From CAVSRC01 sp963730325 (lineage in GTDB: Bacteria; Pseudomonadota; Alphaproteobacteria; Rhizobiales; Kaistiaceae), in contig CAVSRC010000007.1 in the NCBI GenBank assembly GCA_963730325.1, positions 62,001 to 126,000 on the forward strand: a stretch of 64,000 nt of DNA, given 5' to 3'. Shown here in pieces: positions 25,352-34,085 of the stretch. Within the stretch, counting starts at the first letter, position 1; the number at the start of each line of letters is the position of its first letter. A model generated the notes under the pieces. It worked only from the letters and a program-made list of their open reading frames with translations. It made no database searches and was not told the origin of the DNA. The translations under genes were made by a program, and so were the position numbers.

Positions 25352-25951
25352 TTACCGCCGGGCGGAGCCGCCCTCGCTGCGCAGCAGGGCGAAGAGCCAA
25401 TAGCCGAGCCCGAGAGCCACGACTCCGGTTCCGACAATGCCGAGGAGATCGAACGCCATGCCGGAAGCGGCAGCCAGGTTGCCGGAGAAGGCAAAGCCCG
25501 CGCCGACATAGATCGCGACCCAGACGGCCTCACCAAGGGCGCCCCAGATGGTGAAGCGCAGCCAGGGCAGTCCGGCGGCGCCGGCCGCCAGATTCACATA
25601 CGGCCCGAGCGCGGAAACCAGCCAGCGCGACAGGAACACGGCGGTGCCGCCGCGCCTCGCCAGCGCGGCCGTCGCCCTGGCGATCGGTTCGGCGCGCGAT
25701 CCAAGCCGGTCGATCAGGCGGGCGCCGCCCCAGTGGCCGGCAAAGTAGCCGGCCTGGTCGCCGATCAACGCGCCGGCAAGGGCGGCGCCGGTGGTTCCCG
25801 AGATCGACAGGTCGCCGGAAGCGACGAAGCCGCCGCCGGCGATCATCAGGATCGACGCGGGAACCGGCAAAGCCAGGCACGAACTGAACGTTCCGACCGC
25901 CAGAAGGAATATGCCGTATTGCGGGACGAGTCCGAGAAGCCAGTCGGTCAC
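25352..25951 (-). CDS. DedA family membrane protein
   Basis: Inner-membrane protein of 199 residues related to DedA/SNARE-associated proteins, which work as lipid flippases or in membrane homeostasis. GDQAGYFAGHWGGARLIDRL and FLSRWLVSALGPYVNLAAGA are the two family signatures (the G-x-x-x-G-Y region and the F-x-R-x-x-P-like amphipathic re-entrant segment, here with Trp-Leu-Val instead of the usual Pro motif). Starts with GTG at 25951, overlapping the stop of the upstream small membrane protein by four bases. The 146 bases between its stop and the TetR start hold no gene. Confidence 0.85.
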   Translation of the reverse strand: MTDWLLGLVPQYGIFLLAVGTFSSCLALPVPASILMIAGGGFVASGDLSISGTTGAALAGALIGDQAGYFAGHWGGARLIDRLGSRAEPIARATAALARRGGTAVFLSRWLVSALGPYVNLAAGAAGLPWLRFTIWGALGEAVWVAIYVGAGFAFSGNLAAASGMAFDLLGIVGTGVVALGLGYWLFALLRSEGGSARR

Positions 25952-26295
25952 GGCGGCCTGCGTGTCTGCTTGTCGGCCTGGAGCCTGGCGATGGCGGCTT
26001 CGACGGCGGCGATGATCTCGCTGACGGGCACGCCGCGCTCACGGGCGATCTCGCCAAGCGTCAGCGGATGGCCGGCGGGCGGCGGCAGGCCCGAAGCGGT
26101 CTCGAGTTCGCGGGTGTCGAGATGCCAGCTATGGGCGATGTAGCCGACCGTCATCCATTCGGCGACGGGCTGGTTCTGATGGGTCGACCAATAGGCCACG
26201 CGGGTGGCGAAGCGGCCGGCGAAGAACAGCGCGAGCAGCGTGAAGAGGACGAACGCCGAGACGAGAAGCGGATGACGGCGGAAGGCTGATCTCAA
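25948..26295 (-). CDS. small membrane-anchored protein of unknown function
   Basis: About 115 residues with one N-terminal membrane segment (PLLVSAFVLFTLLALFFAGR) and a cytoplasmic or periplasmic tail containing WMTVGYIAHSWHLDTRELET and TLGEIARERGVPVSEIIAAV. The last part resembles a winged-helix-like element found in small Hyphomicrobiales proteins next to DedA, but I cannot name a family with certainty. The start is uncertain: TTG at 26295 places the membrane helix near the N-terminus; an ATG at 26370 would add 25 residues without an obvious ribosome-binding site. Coupled to dedA by a GTGA overlap, so the two proteins may work together. Confidence 0.65.
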   Translation of the reverse strand: MRSAFRRHPLLVSAFVLFTLLALFFAGRFATRVAYWSTHQNQPVAEWMTVGYIAHSWHLDTRELETASGLPPPAGHPLTLGEIARERGVPVSEIIAAVEAAIARLQADKQTRRPP

Positions 26296-26537
26296 TGGCT
26301 CGGTCCCGTTCTCCCCTGCCGGGTTCTTCGCCTGTCTATAGCGGGGGCGGCCGTTCTGCACGCAAATCATGGCGCCGCGTGCCCGGCTCATCGACGTGCT
26401 CGGCGGGCTGGCGCGCGATGCGGTGATCACCGGGCTCAACGAAAATGCTGAGCCGTGCAATTATCGCTTGACTACGGCGACAGCGCGCCCAGATTAGAAA
26501 GAGGCGAGCACATCGCGCTCGTCGGCCAACGTCAGAC

Positions 26538-26725
26538 AGGAGGATGCCAAAGCATGTCTCCGCCGGGCTGCCACCGGCCCCGCTAGACGGGGCCAGAAAT
26601 CCGACAATCACATCGCTGACATGCGGACGCCGAGCGTCCGATTGATCGGTTGTAAACCGACAAAGCCTCGCATGAGGAACGACCCCGCCTGACACACCCC
26701 GTGCGGCGGGGTCTGTTTGTGTGTG
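26538..26725 (+). ncRNA. structured leader or small RNA upstream of the SDR gene
   Basis: In the 540-base gap before the SDR gene, five hairpins follow each other: GGCCCCG/CGGGGCC (26576-26594), CGGACG/CGTCCG (26624-26640), TCGGTT/AACCGA (26646-26660), CCTC/GAGG (26666-26677) and GACCCCGCC/GGCGGGGTC (26681-26713), the last trailed by TGTTTGTGTG. An AGGAGG at 26538-26543 precedes a ten-codon frame (26554-26586) that runs into the first hairpin. This could be a small RNA, or a leader that ends in a terminator-like stem. No known riboswitch consensus was recognised. The rest of the gap (26296-26537, 26726-26837) shows no gene. Confidence 0.35.
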
Positions 26726-26837
26726 GTATGTCGTTCGCCTGTGTGCTGCCTGCCTGGGTGCAGGTCCCACCGCAGCCACATTCGGCAGGCGCTGTACCGG
26801 CGCCGGTCTCAGCCAAGATCGAAGAGAGACGAGAGTC

Positions 26838-27671
26838 ATGAAGCTTGCCGACCAGATTAGCGTCGTCACCGGGGCGGGCCGCGGCATCGGCCGTGAGATC
26901 GCCCTGACACATGCGCGCGAAGGCGCCCATGTGGCATTGCTGGCGCGCACGGCGACGGAGATCGAGACGGCGGTCGCCGAGATCGCCGCGGCCGGCGGCA
27001 CGGCGCGCGCATATGTCGTCGACATCACCGACCTCGCCGCCGTCGAGAAGACCTTCGCGGCGATCGAGAAGGACCTCGGCCCGATCGACGTGCTGACCAA
27101 CAATGCCGCTGCCTTCGGGGCGATCGGGCCGATCTGGGACGTCGATCCGGCCGTCTGGTGGCGCGACGTGGAAACCAATGTCCGCGGCACCTTCAATTGC
27201 TGCCGGGCGGCGCTGAAGGGAATGCGCGAGCGCGGGCGGGGCCGCATTATCAACCTCACCGGCGGCGGCACATTCTCGTCCTTCCCGCATGGCTCCGGCT
27301 ATGCCACCAGCAAGTCGGGCACGCTGCGCTTCACCGAAAGCGTCAACGATACGCTCGCCGGCAGCGGCGTCCTCATGTTCGCCATGGATCCCGGCCTCGT
27401 GCGTACGGCCATGACCGAGTACCAGCTGAAGAGCGCGGCGGGTCAGAAATACTTGCCCGACATCGGCGGCCTGTTCGACAGGGGCATCAACGTGCCGCCG
27501 ACGATGGCCGCCAATTTGAGCGTCGAGATTGCGAGCGGGCGATTCGACAAGCTTGCCGGGCGCATGTTCATGGCGGCGCGCGGCGACATTGAACTCAGCG
27601 AAGCCGAGGTGGACAGGATCGTGGAGAACGACCTGCGCAGCCTCCGTGTCAACGGCATGCCGGCGGAATAG
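26838..27671 (+). CDS. short-chain dehydrogenase/reductase
   Basis: Classical SDR of 277 residues, NAD(P)-dependent, cytoplasmic. The cofactor motif is VVTGAGRGIGREIALTHARE, then LTNNAAAFGAIGPIW (NNAG-like) and the active-site YATSK. The serine normally 13 residues before the catalytic Tyr is not evident: the segment reads NLTGGGTFSSFPHGSGYATS, with Thr at -14 and Gly at -13, so catalysis may use another hydroxyl. Substrate unknown. The ATG at 26838 follows a GAGAGACGAGAGTC purine-rich site. It precedes the BMP transporter but a terminator lies between, so it is probably a separate unit. Confidence 0.85.
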   Translation: MKLADQISVVTGAGRGIGREIALTHAREGAHVALLARTATEIETAVAEIAAAGGTARAYVVDITDLAAVEKTFAAIEKDLGPIDVLTNNAAAFGAIGPIWDVDPAVWWRDVETNVRGTFNCCRAALKGMRERGRGRIINLTGGGTFSSFPHGSGYATSKSGTLRFTESVNDTLAGSGVLMFAMDPGLVRTAMTEYQLKSAAGQKYLPDIGGLFDRGINVPPTMAANLSVEIASGRFDKLAGRMFMAARGDIELSEAEVDRIVENDLRSLRVNGMPAE

Positions 27672-27703
27672 CCGCGCCGGACACAACGGTTCACCCGGGC
27701 AAA

Positions 27704-27724
27704 GCCGCCGCGGGCGGCCTTTCT
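27704..27724 (+). terminator. terminator after the SDR gene
   Basis: GCCGCC-GCG-GGCGGC hairpin (27704-27718) followed by CTTTCT, 32 bases after the SDR stop. It separates the SDR transcript from the BMP-type transporter operon. The remaining bases up to 27941 contain no evident gene. Confidence 0.65.
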
Positions 27725-27941
27725 ATCTGTGGGTGTGCTGCAATTCCCGGTGCATCACGCACCCGGATGCGTTGACCCGCCGCTCCCCAGCGCGCAACGT
27801 CCTCAAAGGGGCGAACGAGCTTCCTCCGGCCGTGTGACTGGCGCCACTCTTGCTTCTCTTTCGGGCTCTGCCCGTTGGGGGCGATGTGCGGGCGCTGCCA
27901 ATGTGCAGAAAAACGGCGGCCGTGCCTTTTTGGAGGGATAA

Positions 27942-28979
27942 ATGCGCAATCTTCAAGCAGCGACTGAAATTGGCGATCGCAAGCGGGTCATCAGGCGGGC
28001 GTTTCTGGGTCTCGCGGCGGTCGGCGTCATGGCGATCGCCGGACTGGTGTCCCAGACCGCTCTGGCCGCAGACAAGATGAAGGTCGCCGCGATCTTCTCC
28101 ACGCCGATCGAGGAGCCGTGGGTCAACCAGATCCACGAGGCGCTGCTCAAGGCCAAGGAGGAGATGGGCGTCGAGTACAAATGGGCGGAGAGCGTTCCGT
28201 CGGCGGACTATGCCCGCGTGCTGCGCGAATTCGCGCGCGACGGCTACACGATGATCACCGGCGATGCCTTCGCCGCCGAGGACATCACCCGCCGGGTGGC
28301 CAAGGAGTTCCCCAAGGTCGCCTTCGTGTTCGGTTCCGGTCAGGGACCGGCCGATCCCAACTTCTCCGTCTACGACAACTGGATCCACGAGCCGGCCTAT
28401 CTGTCCGGCATGATCGCCGGCATGATGACCAAGTCCAACGTCATCGGCTCGGTGGCGGCGATGGACATTCCCGAGGTCGACCGTCTGGTCAACGCCTATT
28501 GCGCGGGCGCCAAGGACGCCAACAAGGACGTCAAGTGCAAGGTGACCTTCATCGGCTCGTTCTTCGATCCGCCCAAGGCCAAGGAAGCGGCGCTGGCGCA
28601 GATCGCGGCCGGCGTCGATGCCATCTATGCCGAGCGTTTCGGCGTGGTCGAGGCGGCGAAGGAGAAGGGTGTCATCGCCTTCTCCAACATGTCCGATCAG
28701 TCGTCGCTGGCCCCCGATACGGTGGTCACCGGGCCGGTATGGGACATGTGGCCGACCATCCAGGTGGCGATCAAGCAGGTCGAGGCCGGCGTCTATACGG
28801 CGCAGGACTACGGCACCTTCTCCACCATGGCCAAGGGCGGCGCCTCGCTGGCGCCCTTCCATGCGTGGAAGGACAAGCTGCCGGCCGACGTCATGAAGGC
28901 GGTCATGGACAAGCAGCAGGCGATCCTCGACGGCGATTTCCGCGTGCCGGTCAACGAGGCGACGCCGGTCTCCGAATAG
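27942..28979 (+). CDS. BMP family nucleoside/purine-type binding protein
   Basis: Periplasmic binding protein of the Med/BmpA family, 345 residues, usually for nucleosides or purine-like compounds. The N-terminus has a long signal (RAFLGLAAVGVMAIAGLVSQ, then TALAADK) without a lipobox Cys, so it is soluble rather than a lipoprotein. The mature start KMKVAAIFSTPIEEPWVNQI and FVFGSGQGPADPNFSVYDNW, HEPAYLSGMIAGMMTKSNVI are family hallmarks. TTTTTGGAGGGATAA before the ATG at 27942 is a very good ribosome-binding site. First gene of a five-gene operon with a double-domain ATPase, two permeases and a deaminase. Confidence 0.9.
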   Translation: MRNLQAATEIGDRKRVIRRAFLGLAAVGVMAIAGLVSQTALAADKMKVAAIFSTPIEEPWVNQIHEALLKAKEEMGVEYKWAESVPSADYARVLREFARDGYTMITGDAFAAEDITRRVAKEFPKVAFVFGSGQGPADPNFSVYDNWIHEPAYLSGMIAGMMTKSNVIGSVAAMDIPEVDRLVNAYCAGAKDANKDVKCKVTFIGSFFDPPKAKEAALAQIAAGVDAIYAERFGVVEAAKEKGVIAFSNMSDQSSLAPDTVVTGPVWDMWPTIQVAIKQVEAGVYTAQDYGTFSTMAKGGASLAPFHAWKDKLPADVMKAVMDKQQAILDGDFRVPVNEATPVSE

Positions 28980-29053
28980 TCCGGTGCTAACCGGGGAGGC
29001 GGCCTGAAGCCGCCTTCCCGCCGCGTGTCCCGCGACATTTTCGGAGACGAGGA

Positions 29054-30554
29054 ATGAACCCGCCGCCGCTGGTCAGCATGCGCGGCATCTCGAAGAGTTT
29101 CGGTCCTGTGCAGGCCTGCGCGGCGGTCGATCTCACCGTGCATGCCGGCGACATCCTCGGGCTTCTCGGCGAGAACGGCGCCGGCAAGACCACGCTGATG
29201 AACATCCTCTTCGGCACCTACGCGGCCGACGAGGGCGCCATCGAAGTCGACGGCAAGCCGGCGTCGATCCGCAGCTCGCACGATGCGCTCAACCTCGGCA
29301 TCGGCATGGTGCATCAGCACTTCCATCTGGTGCCGCGCCACACGGTTCTGGAAAACCTGCTGGTCGGCCGGGCGGGACCCGACGGGCGGCTGAGCCGGCG
29401 CGTGGTGGTCGAGCGGCTGGCGGCCATCGGCCGCGACTTTCACATCCATCTCGATCCCGACCGGCTGGTGAGCGATCTTTCCATCGGCGAACAGCAGCGC
29501 GTCGAGATCGCCAAATCGCTGGTGCGCGGCGCCCACATCCTGGTTCTCGACGAGCCGACGGCGACGCTGACGCCGCAGGAGACCGAGGGCCTGTTCGCGG
29601 CGCTTCGCGCCATGACGGCGCGCGGCATGGGCGTCATCTTCATCTCGCACAAGCTCGCCGAGGTGATCGAGATTACCAACCGCATCACCGTCATGCGTCA
29701 GGGGCGCGTGGTGGCCGAGCGCGACAATGAGGCGGGCCTGTCGAAGGGCGAGCTGGCGCGGCTGATGTGCGGGCGCGAGCTGAGCCCGCCCGAGCGCCCG
29801 CCGCAGGAGGCCGGTGCGCCGCTCCTCAAGCTCGCCAATGTCTCGGCACCGGGCCTCAGGCACGTGTCGCTGACGCTCTCGGCCGGCGAGATCGTCGGCA
29901 TCGCCGGCGTCTCCGGCAACGGCCAGCGGGCGCTCGCCGATGTGATCGCCGGGGTGCTGGCGCCGACAGGCGGCGCCATCGAGCTCCACGGCGAGGTGGT
30001 GACCGGCCTGACGCCGCGTTATGTGCAGGCGCGCGGCATCGGCCGTGTGCCCGAGGACCGGCTCACCATCGGCATGATCGGCGCCCTGCCGTTGTCGGAG
30101 AGCATGGCGTTGCCCTGGGTCGGCGGACCGCCCTTCTCCAAGCGCGGCATCCTCGACCGCAAGGCGATCCGCAAGTTCGCGACCGACCAGATCGACCGCT
30201 TCGATATCCGCACCTCCGGCCCCGAAGCGCGCACCGGCACGCTGTCCGGCGGCAACCTGCAAAAGGCGCTGCTGGCGCGCGAGATCGCCCACGGGCCGAA
30301 GATCCTGCTCGCCGCCCAGCCGACGCGCGGCATCGATGTCGGCGCCACCGAGTTCATCCACGGCCAGTTCCTCGACCTGCGCAGCAAGGGCGGCGGCCGT
30401 GCTGCTGATCAGCGAGGACCTCGAGGAGCTGTTCCAGCTCTCCGACCGCATCGCGGTCATGTATGGCGGGCGCATCGTCGCCAACGTGCCGGTGGAGGAG
30501 GCGACGGTGGAGCGCATCGGCCTGTTCATGGCCGGCGTGGAGCAGGCGGCGTGA
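29054..30554 (+). pseudogene. BMP-type ABC transporter ATPase with one-base frameshift
   Basis: Double-domain ATPase (about 500 residues after correction) of the nucleoside/simple-sugar family. Domain 1 has Walker A LGENGAGKTTLMN, the signature LSIGEQQRVEIAKSLV and Walker B ILVLDEPTATLT; domain 2 has GVSGNGQRALADVIAGVLAP and LSGGNLQKALLAREIAHGPK. At about 30388-30396 an extra G in GGCGGCGGCC shifts the frame: AVLLISEDLEELFQLSDRIA onward is read only in the next frame, ending at the TGA at 30552-30554. Uncorrected, the frame would run into the permease as an apparent 851-residue fusion, which is an artefact of the shift. Sequencing error or a real lesion cannot be separated here. Confidence 0.85.
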
Positions 30555-31609
30555 TGCGCTTCAGGCTCGAACGCCGGCACGAGACGCCGCTGCACGTCCA
30601 GATCCTGCTGCCGCTCGCCGCCGTCGTTGTGGCGCTCGCCCTGTGCAGCGTGCTGGTGTGGCTGGCAGGCGCCAGCATCCCGGAGGCCTACGCCCAGCTC
30701 CTGCTGTCCAATTTCGAATCGACCTACGACATCCAGGACATGCTGGTGAAGGCGGCGCCGCTGCTCTTCACCGGACTGGCGGTGGCGGTCGCCTTCCAGG
30801 CCAAGTTCTGGAACATCGGCGCCGAGGGCCAGTTGATGGCCGGTGCCATCGCCGCCTGCTGGATCGGCGAGCGCGCCTGGCTGCCGGCCTTCAGCCTGGT
30901 GCCGCTGATGGTTCTCGGCGCGGCGATCTTCGGCGCGCTGTGGGCGCTGCTGCCGGCGCTGCTCAAGGTCAGGCTCAAGGTCGACGACGTGGTGTCGACG
31001 CTGCTCCTCAACTTCATCATGCTCTACGGCACCACGGCGCTGCTCGAAGGGCCGTGGCGCGATCCGAAGAGCGGCTATCCCAATGCGCCGAGCATCCGCC
31101 CGGCGGCGGAGTTTCCCATCGTCTATGGCGACACCGTCCATCTCGGCATCCTGCTCGCGGCCATCGCCGCCGTCGTCGTCTGGTGGATGCTGACGCGCAC
31201 GACGCTGGGCTTCCGCATCCGTGCCGTCGGCCACAATGCCGCCGCCGCCAACTATGCCGGCATCCCGGTCGGCCGCGTCATCATCGCCGCGGCGCTCATC
31301 TCCGGTGCGCTGGCCGGCCTTGCCGGCGCCGGCGAGGTGGGCGGCGTGCGCTATCAGGTCACCGCCGACCTCACCTCCGGCTACGGCTATGCCGGCATCG
31401 TCATCGCCACCCTGGCCGAGCTCAATCCGCTCGGCGCGGTGCCCGCCGCCCTGTTCTTCGCCATGGTGTTCAACGGCGCCGGCACCATGTCGCGCAGCCT
31501 CGGCGTGCCGATCTATCTCGCCGACGTCATCCAGGGCACGGCGCTGATGACCATGGTCGCCATGCGCCTGTTCGCCACCTACCGGCTGAGGGTGGTGCGC
31601 CATGCTTGA
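30554..31609 (+). CDS. BMP-type ABC transporter permease 1
   Basis: Membrane permease of 351 residues. It starts MRFRLERRHETPLHVQILLP at the ATG (30554) that overlaps the ATPase stop by one base. About eight to nine hydrophobic segments are visible; AFQAKFWNIGAEGQLMAGAI and TTLGFRIRAVGHNAAAANYA are conserved in the YufP/BmpC-type permeases. It pairs with the second permease, whose ATG lies 8 bases before its end. Together they import the ligand captured by the BMP protein, probably a nucleobase or nucleoside. Confidence 0.9.
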   Translation: MRFRLERRHETPLHVQILLPLAAVVVALALCSVLVWLAGASIPEAYAQLLLSNFESTYDIQDMLVKAAPLLFTGLAVAVAFQAKFWNIGAEGQLMAGAIAACWIGERAWLPAFSLVPLMVLGAAIFGALWALLPALLKVRLKVDDVVSTLLLNFIMLYGTTALLEGPWRDPKSGYPNAPSIRPAAEFPIVYGDTVHLGILLAAIAAVVVWWMLTRTTLGFRIRAVGHNAAAANYAGIPVGRVIIAAALISGALAGLAGAGEVGGVRYQVTADLTSGYGYAGIVIATLAELNPLGAVPAALFFAMVFNGAGTMSRSLGVPIYLADVIQGTALMTMVAMRLFATYRLRVVRHA

Positions 31610-32547
31610 AACCGTCGCCCAGATTCTTCAGGTCGAGCTTCTTCGCGGCGATCATCCGCATCTCGACGCCGCTGCTGCTCGCCACCCTCGGCGAGGTCAT
31701 CAACGAGCGTGCCGGCGTGCTCAACCTCGGCATCGAGGGCATCATGCTGCTCGGTGCCATGGTCGGCTTCTCCGCCGCCTATTTCACCGGCAATCTGTGG
31801 CTGGGGCTCGCCGCGGCCATCGCGGTGGGCGCGCTCGCCGGTCTGGTGATGGCGCTGCTCACCGTCGTCTTCGGCGTCAGCCAGCACGTGTCGGGCATCG
31901 GCATGACGATGCTGGCGACCGGGCTCGCCTTCTATTTCTATCGCCTGATCTTCGGCCAGCCGGCCGTGCCGCCCAATATCGTGCCGTTCCAGCCTATTGA
32001 AATTCCGGGTCTTGCGGCGATCCCCCTGGTCGGGCCGGTGCTCTTCAGCCAGACCGTCCTCACCTATATCGCCTTCCTCGCCGTGCCGGTCGTGGCCTAC
32101 CTGCTCTACCGCACCGCGTGGGGCCTCGATCTCAGGACGGTCGGCGAGAATCCGCGCGCGGCCGATGCCGCCGGCATCAGCGTATGGAGCGTGCGCACCC
32201 AGGCGCTCATGATCGGCGGCGGCATGATGGGGCTCGCCGGCGCCTATCTGACGATGGCCCAGTTCAACTCCTTCACCTTCGGCGTCATCTCCGGGCGCGG
32301 CTGGGTGTCGATCGCGCTGGTCGTCTTCGGCCTGTGGAGCCCGTGGCGCTGCGCCGGCGGCGCGCTGCTCTTCGCAGCACTTGAGGCGTTGCAGCTCCGC
32401 CTGCAGGCGACCAACATCCTGCACCTGCCCTATCAGGTGTTTCTGATGCTGCCCTTCGTCTTCACCATCGTGGCGATGGCAGTCGTCTCACGCAGCGCGC
32501 TGGCGCCGGCCAGCCTGCTGATCCCATTCCGCAAGGAGGAGCGCTGA
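31602..32547 (+). pseudogene. BMP-type ABC transporter permease 2 with one-base frameshift
   Basis: Second permease of the YufQ type, about 314 residues once one base is removed. The first ten codons MLETVAQILQ are in frame with the ATG at 31602; an extra G at 31631-31632 (CTTCAGGTCGAGC) moves the rest, SSFFAAIIRISTPLLLATLG then EVINERAGVLNLGIEGIMLL, into the next frame, which runs intact to 32547. The conserved RAGVLNLGIEG motif and TVGENPRAADAAGISV are present. The stop overlaps the deaminase ATG (TGATG). Because the body is perfectly preserved, an assembly or sequencing error is at least as likely as a real mutation. Confidence 0.85.
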
Positions 32548-33845
32548 TGGCCGGTCCGTTCGATCTTCTCGTCAAGGGCGCCACCCTGCCGGATGGACGT
32601 GCGGCTATGGACATAGCCTGCGCCGGCGGCAGGATCGTCGCCGTCGAGCCCAATATCACCGGCGAGGCGGGCCGCACCATCGACGCCAAGGGCCGGCTGG
32701 TGTCGCCGCCCTTCATCGATTGCCACTTCCACATGGACGCGACGCTCTCGCTGGGCCTGCCGCGGCTCAACCAGTCGGGCACGCTGCTCGAAGGCATCGG
32801 GCTGTGGGGTGAGCTCAAGCCGCTGCTGACGGTGGAGGCGGTCAAGGAACGGGCGCTGCGCTACTGCGACCTCGCCGTGGCGCAGGGGCTGCTCGCCATC
32901 CGCAGCCATGTCGATGTCTGCGACGACCGGCTGCTCGCCGTCGATGCGCTGCTCGAAGTGAAACGCGAGATCGCGCCCTATATCGACCTGCAACTCGTCG
33001 CCTTTCCGCAGGACGGCTACTACCGCTCGCCCAATGCGGCGAAGAACCTCGAACGCGCCCTCGACAAGGGCGTCGACGTGGTCGGCGGCATCCCCCATTT
33101 CGAGCGCACCATGGCCGATGGCGCGGCCAGCGTCACCGCGCTCTGCGAGATCGCCGAGAAACGCGGCCTCATGGTCGACATGCATTGCGACGAGAGCGAC
33201 GACCCGCTGTCGCGCCATATCGAGATGCTGACCTGTGAGACCAAGCGCCTCGGGCTTTCCGGCCGCGTCGCCGGCTCGCATCTCACCTCCATGCATTCCA
33301 TGGACAACTACTACGTCTCCAAGCTGCTGCCGCTGATGGCGGAAGCCGGCGTGCAGGCGATCGCCAATCCGCTCATCAACATCATGTTGCAGGGCCGCCA
33401 CGACACCTATCCGAAGCGCCGCGGGCAGACGCGCGTGCCGGAGATGCGCACCTACGGCATCAACGTCGCCTTCGGCCAGGATTGCTGCATGGACCCGTGG
33501 TACTCGCTGGGCTCGGGCGACATGCTCGAGGTCGCCCATATGGGCCTGCATGTCGGCCAGCTCTCCAGCCGCGAGGCGATGCGCTTCTGCTTCGACACGG
33601 TGACGGTGAATGCGGCACGCGCGATGAACCTCGACGGCTACGGTCTCGACGTCGGCTGCAATGCCGACATGGTGCTGCTCCAGGCCGCCGACCCGATCGA
33701 GGCGATCCGCCTCAAGGCGCGGCGGCTGGCCGTCGTGCGCCGCGGCAAGGTCATCGCCGAGACGCCGGAGCAGGTGGCCAGCCTCAGCCTCGCCGGCCGG
33801 CCGGCGACGGTCGATCCGGCGGCCTACGCCCCGCCGCTCGGATAG
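32547..33845 (+). CDS. cytosine deaminase-like amidohydrolase
   Basis: Metal-dependent amidohydrolase of 432 residues, similar to cytosine deaminase. Ligand motifs are FIDCHFHMDATLS (HxH), MVDMHCDESDDP (His and Glu), AGSHLTSMHSMDNYY (His) and FGQDCCMDPWYSLGSGDM (Asp). In the Escherichia coli enzyme the last motif is HDDVFDPWY, so the substrate-contacting Asp that follows the metal Asp is Cys here. A related heterocycle rather than cytosine is therefore possible. Last gene of the BMP transporter operon with a one-base overlap, so the imported compound is presumably its substrate. The 240 bases after it (33846-34085) contain only a CTCCGTG/CACGGAG hairpin. Confidence 0.85.
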   Translation: MAGPFDLLVKGATLPDGRAAMDIACAGGRIVAVEPNITGEAGRTIDAKGRLVSPPFIDCHFHMDATLSLGLPRLNQSGTLLEGIGLWGELKPLLTVEAVKERALRYCDLAVAQGLLAIRSHVDVCDDRLLAVDALLEVKREIAPYIDLQLVAFPQDGYYRSPNAAKNLERALDKGVDVVGGIPHFERTMADGAASVTALCEIAEKRGLMVDMHCDESDDPLSRHIEMLTCETKRLGLSGRVAGSHLTSMHSMDNYYVSKLLPLMAEAGVQAIANPLINIMLQGRHDTYPKRRGQTRVPEMRTYGINVAFGQDCCMDPWYSLGSGDMLEVAHMGLHVGQLSSREAMRFCFDTVTVNAARAMNLDGYGLDVGCNADMVLLQAADPIEAIRLKARRLAVVRRGKVIAETPEQVASLSLAGRPATVDPAAYAPPLG

Positions 33846-34085
33846 GTCCCGCCGTCGCTGAAGCGGTGGGCACGGGCAGTCGCGGCAAACCTGGCGCAAT
33901 GGCGGCGAGCGGGCGACCCTCCGTGTACGCCACGGAGCGGAAATCCCTGTAATCCGGCGATTTTCGGCGGTGGGCCCGGATTGTGAATTTCTTCCGGTCG
34001 TAAAAATTCTTCATCGGTTGTCGTGATGCGCATCGGTGGTTCGTCGTTCCGGTATCTGAGGCTCTCAACCGAAAGGACCACTCCG

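Noticed and set aside
25207..25536. N-terminal extension of the TetR regulator upstream of 25206
   Set aside because: It has no family sequence and overlaps the 3' end of dedA; the helix-turn-helix begins soon after the GTG at 25206.
26369..26497. 42-codon ATG frame (MAPRARLIDVLGGLARDAVI at its start)
   Set aside because: Possibly a gene fragment, but no ribosome-binding site and no recognisable family; kept out of the annotation.
28808..31603. Open frame of more than 900 codons on the minus strand
   Set aside because: Antisense to the BMP protein, ATPase and permease genes, no family motif, composition of a shadow frame.
29054..31609. 851-residue ATPase-permease fusion
   Set aside because: The join is caused by a one-base shift near 30390; a proper ATPase end and permease start with TGATG overlap exist in the correct frames.
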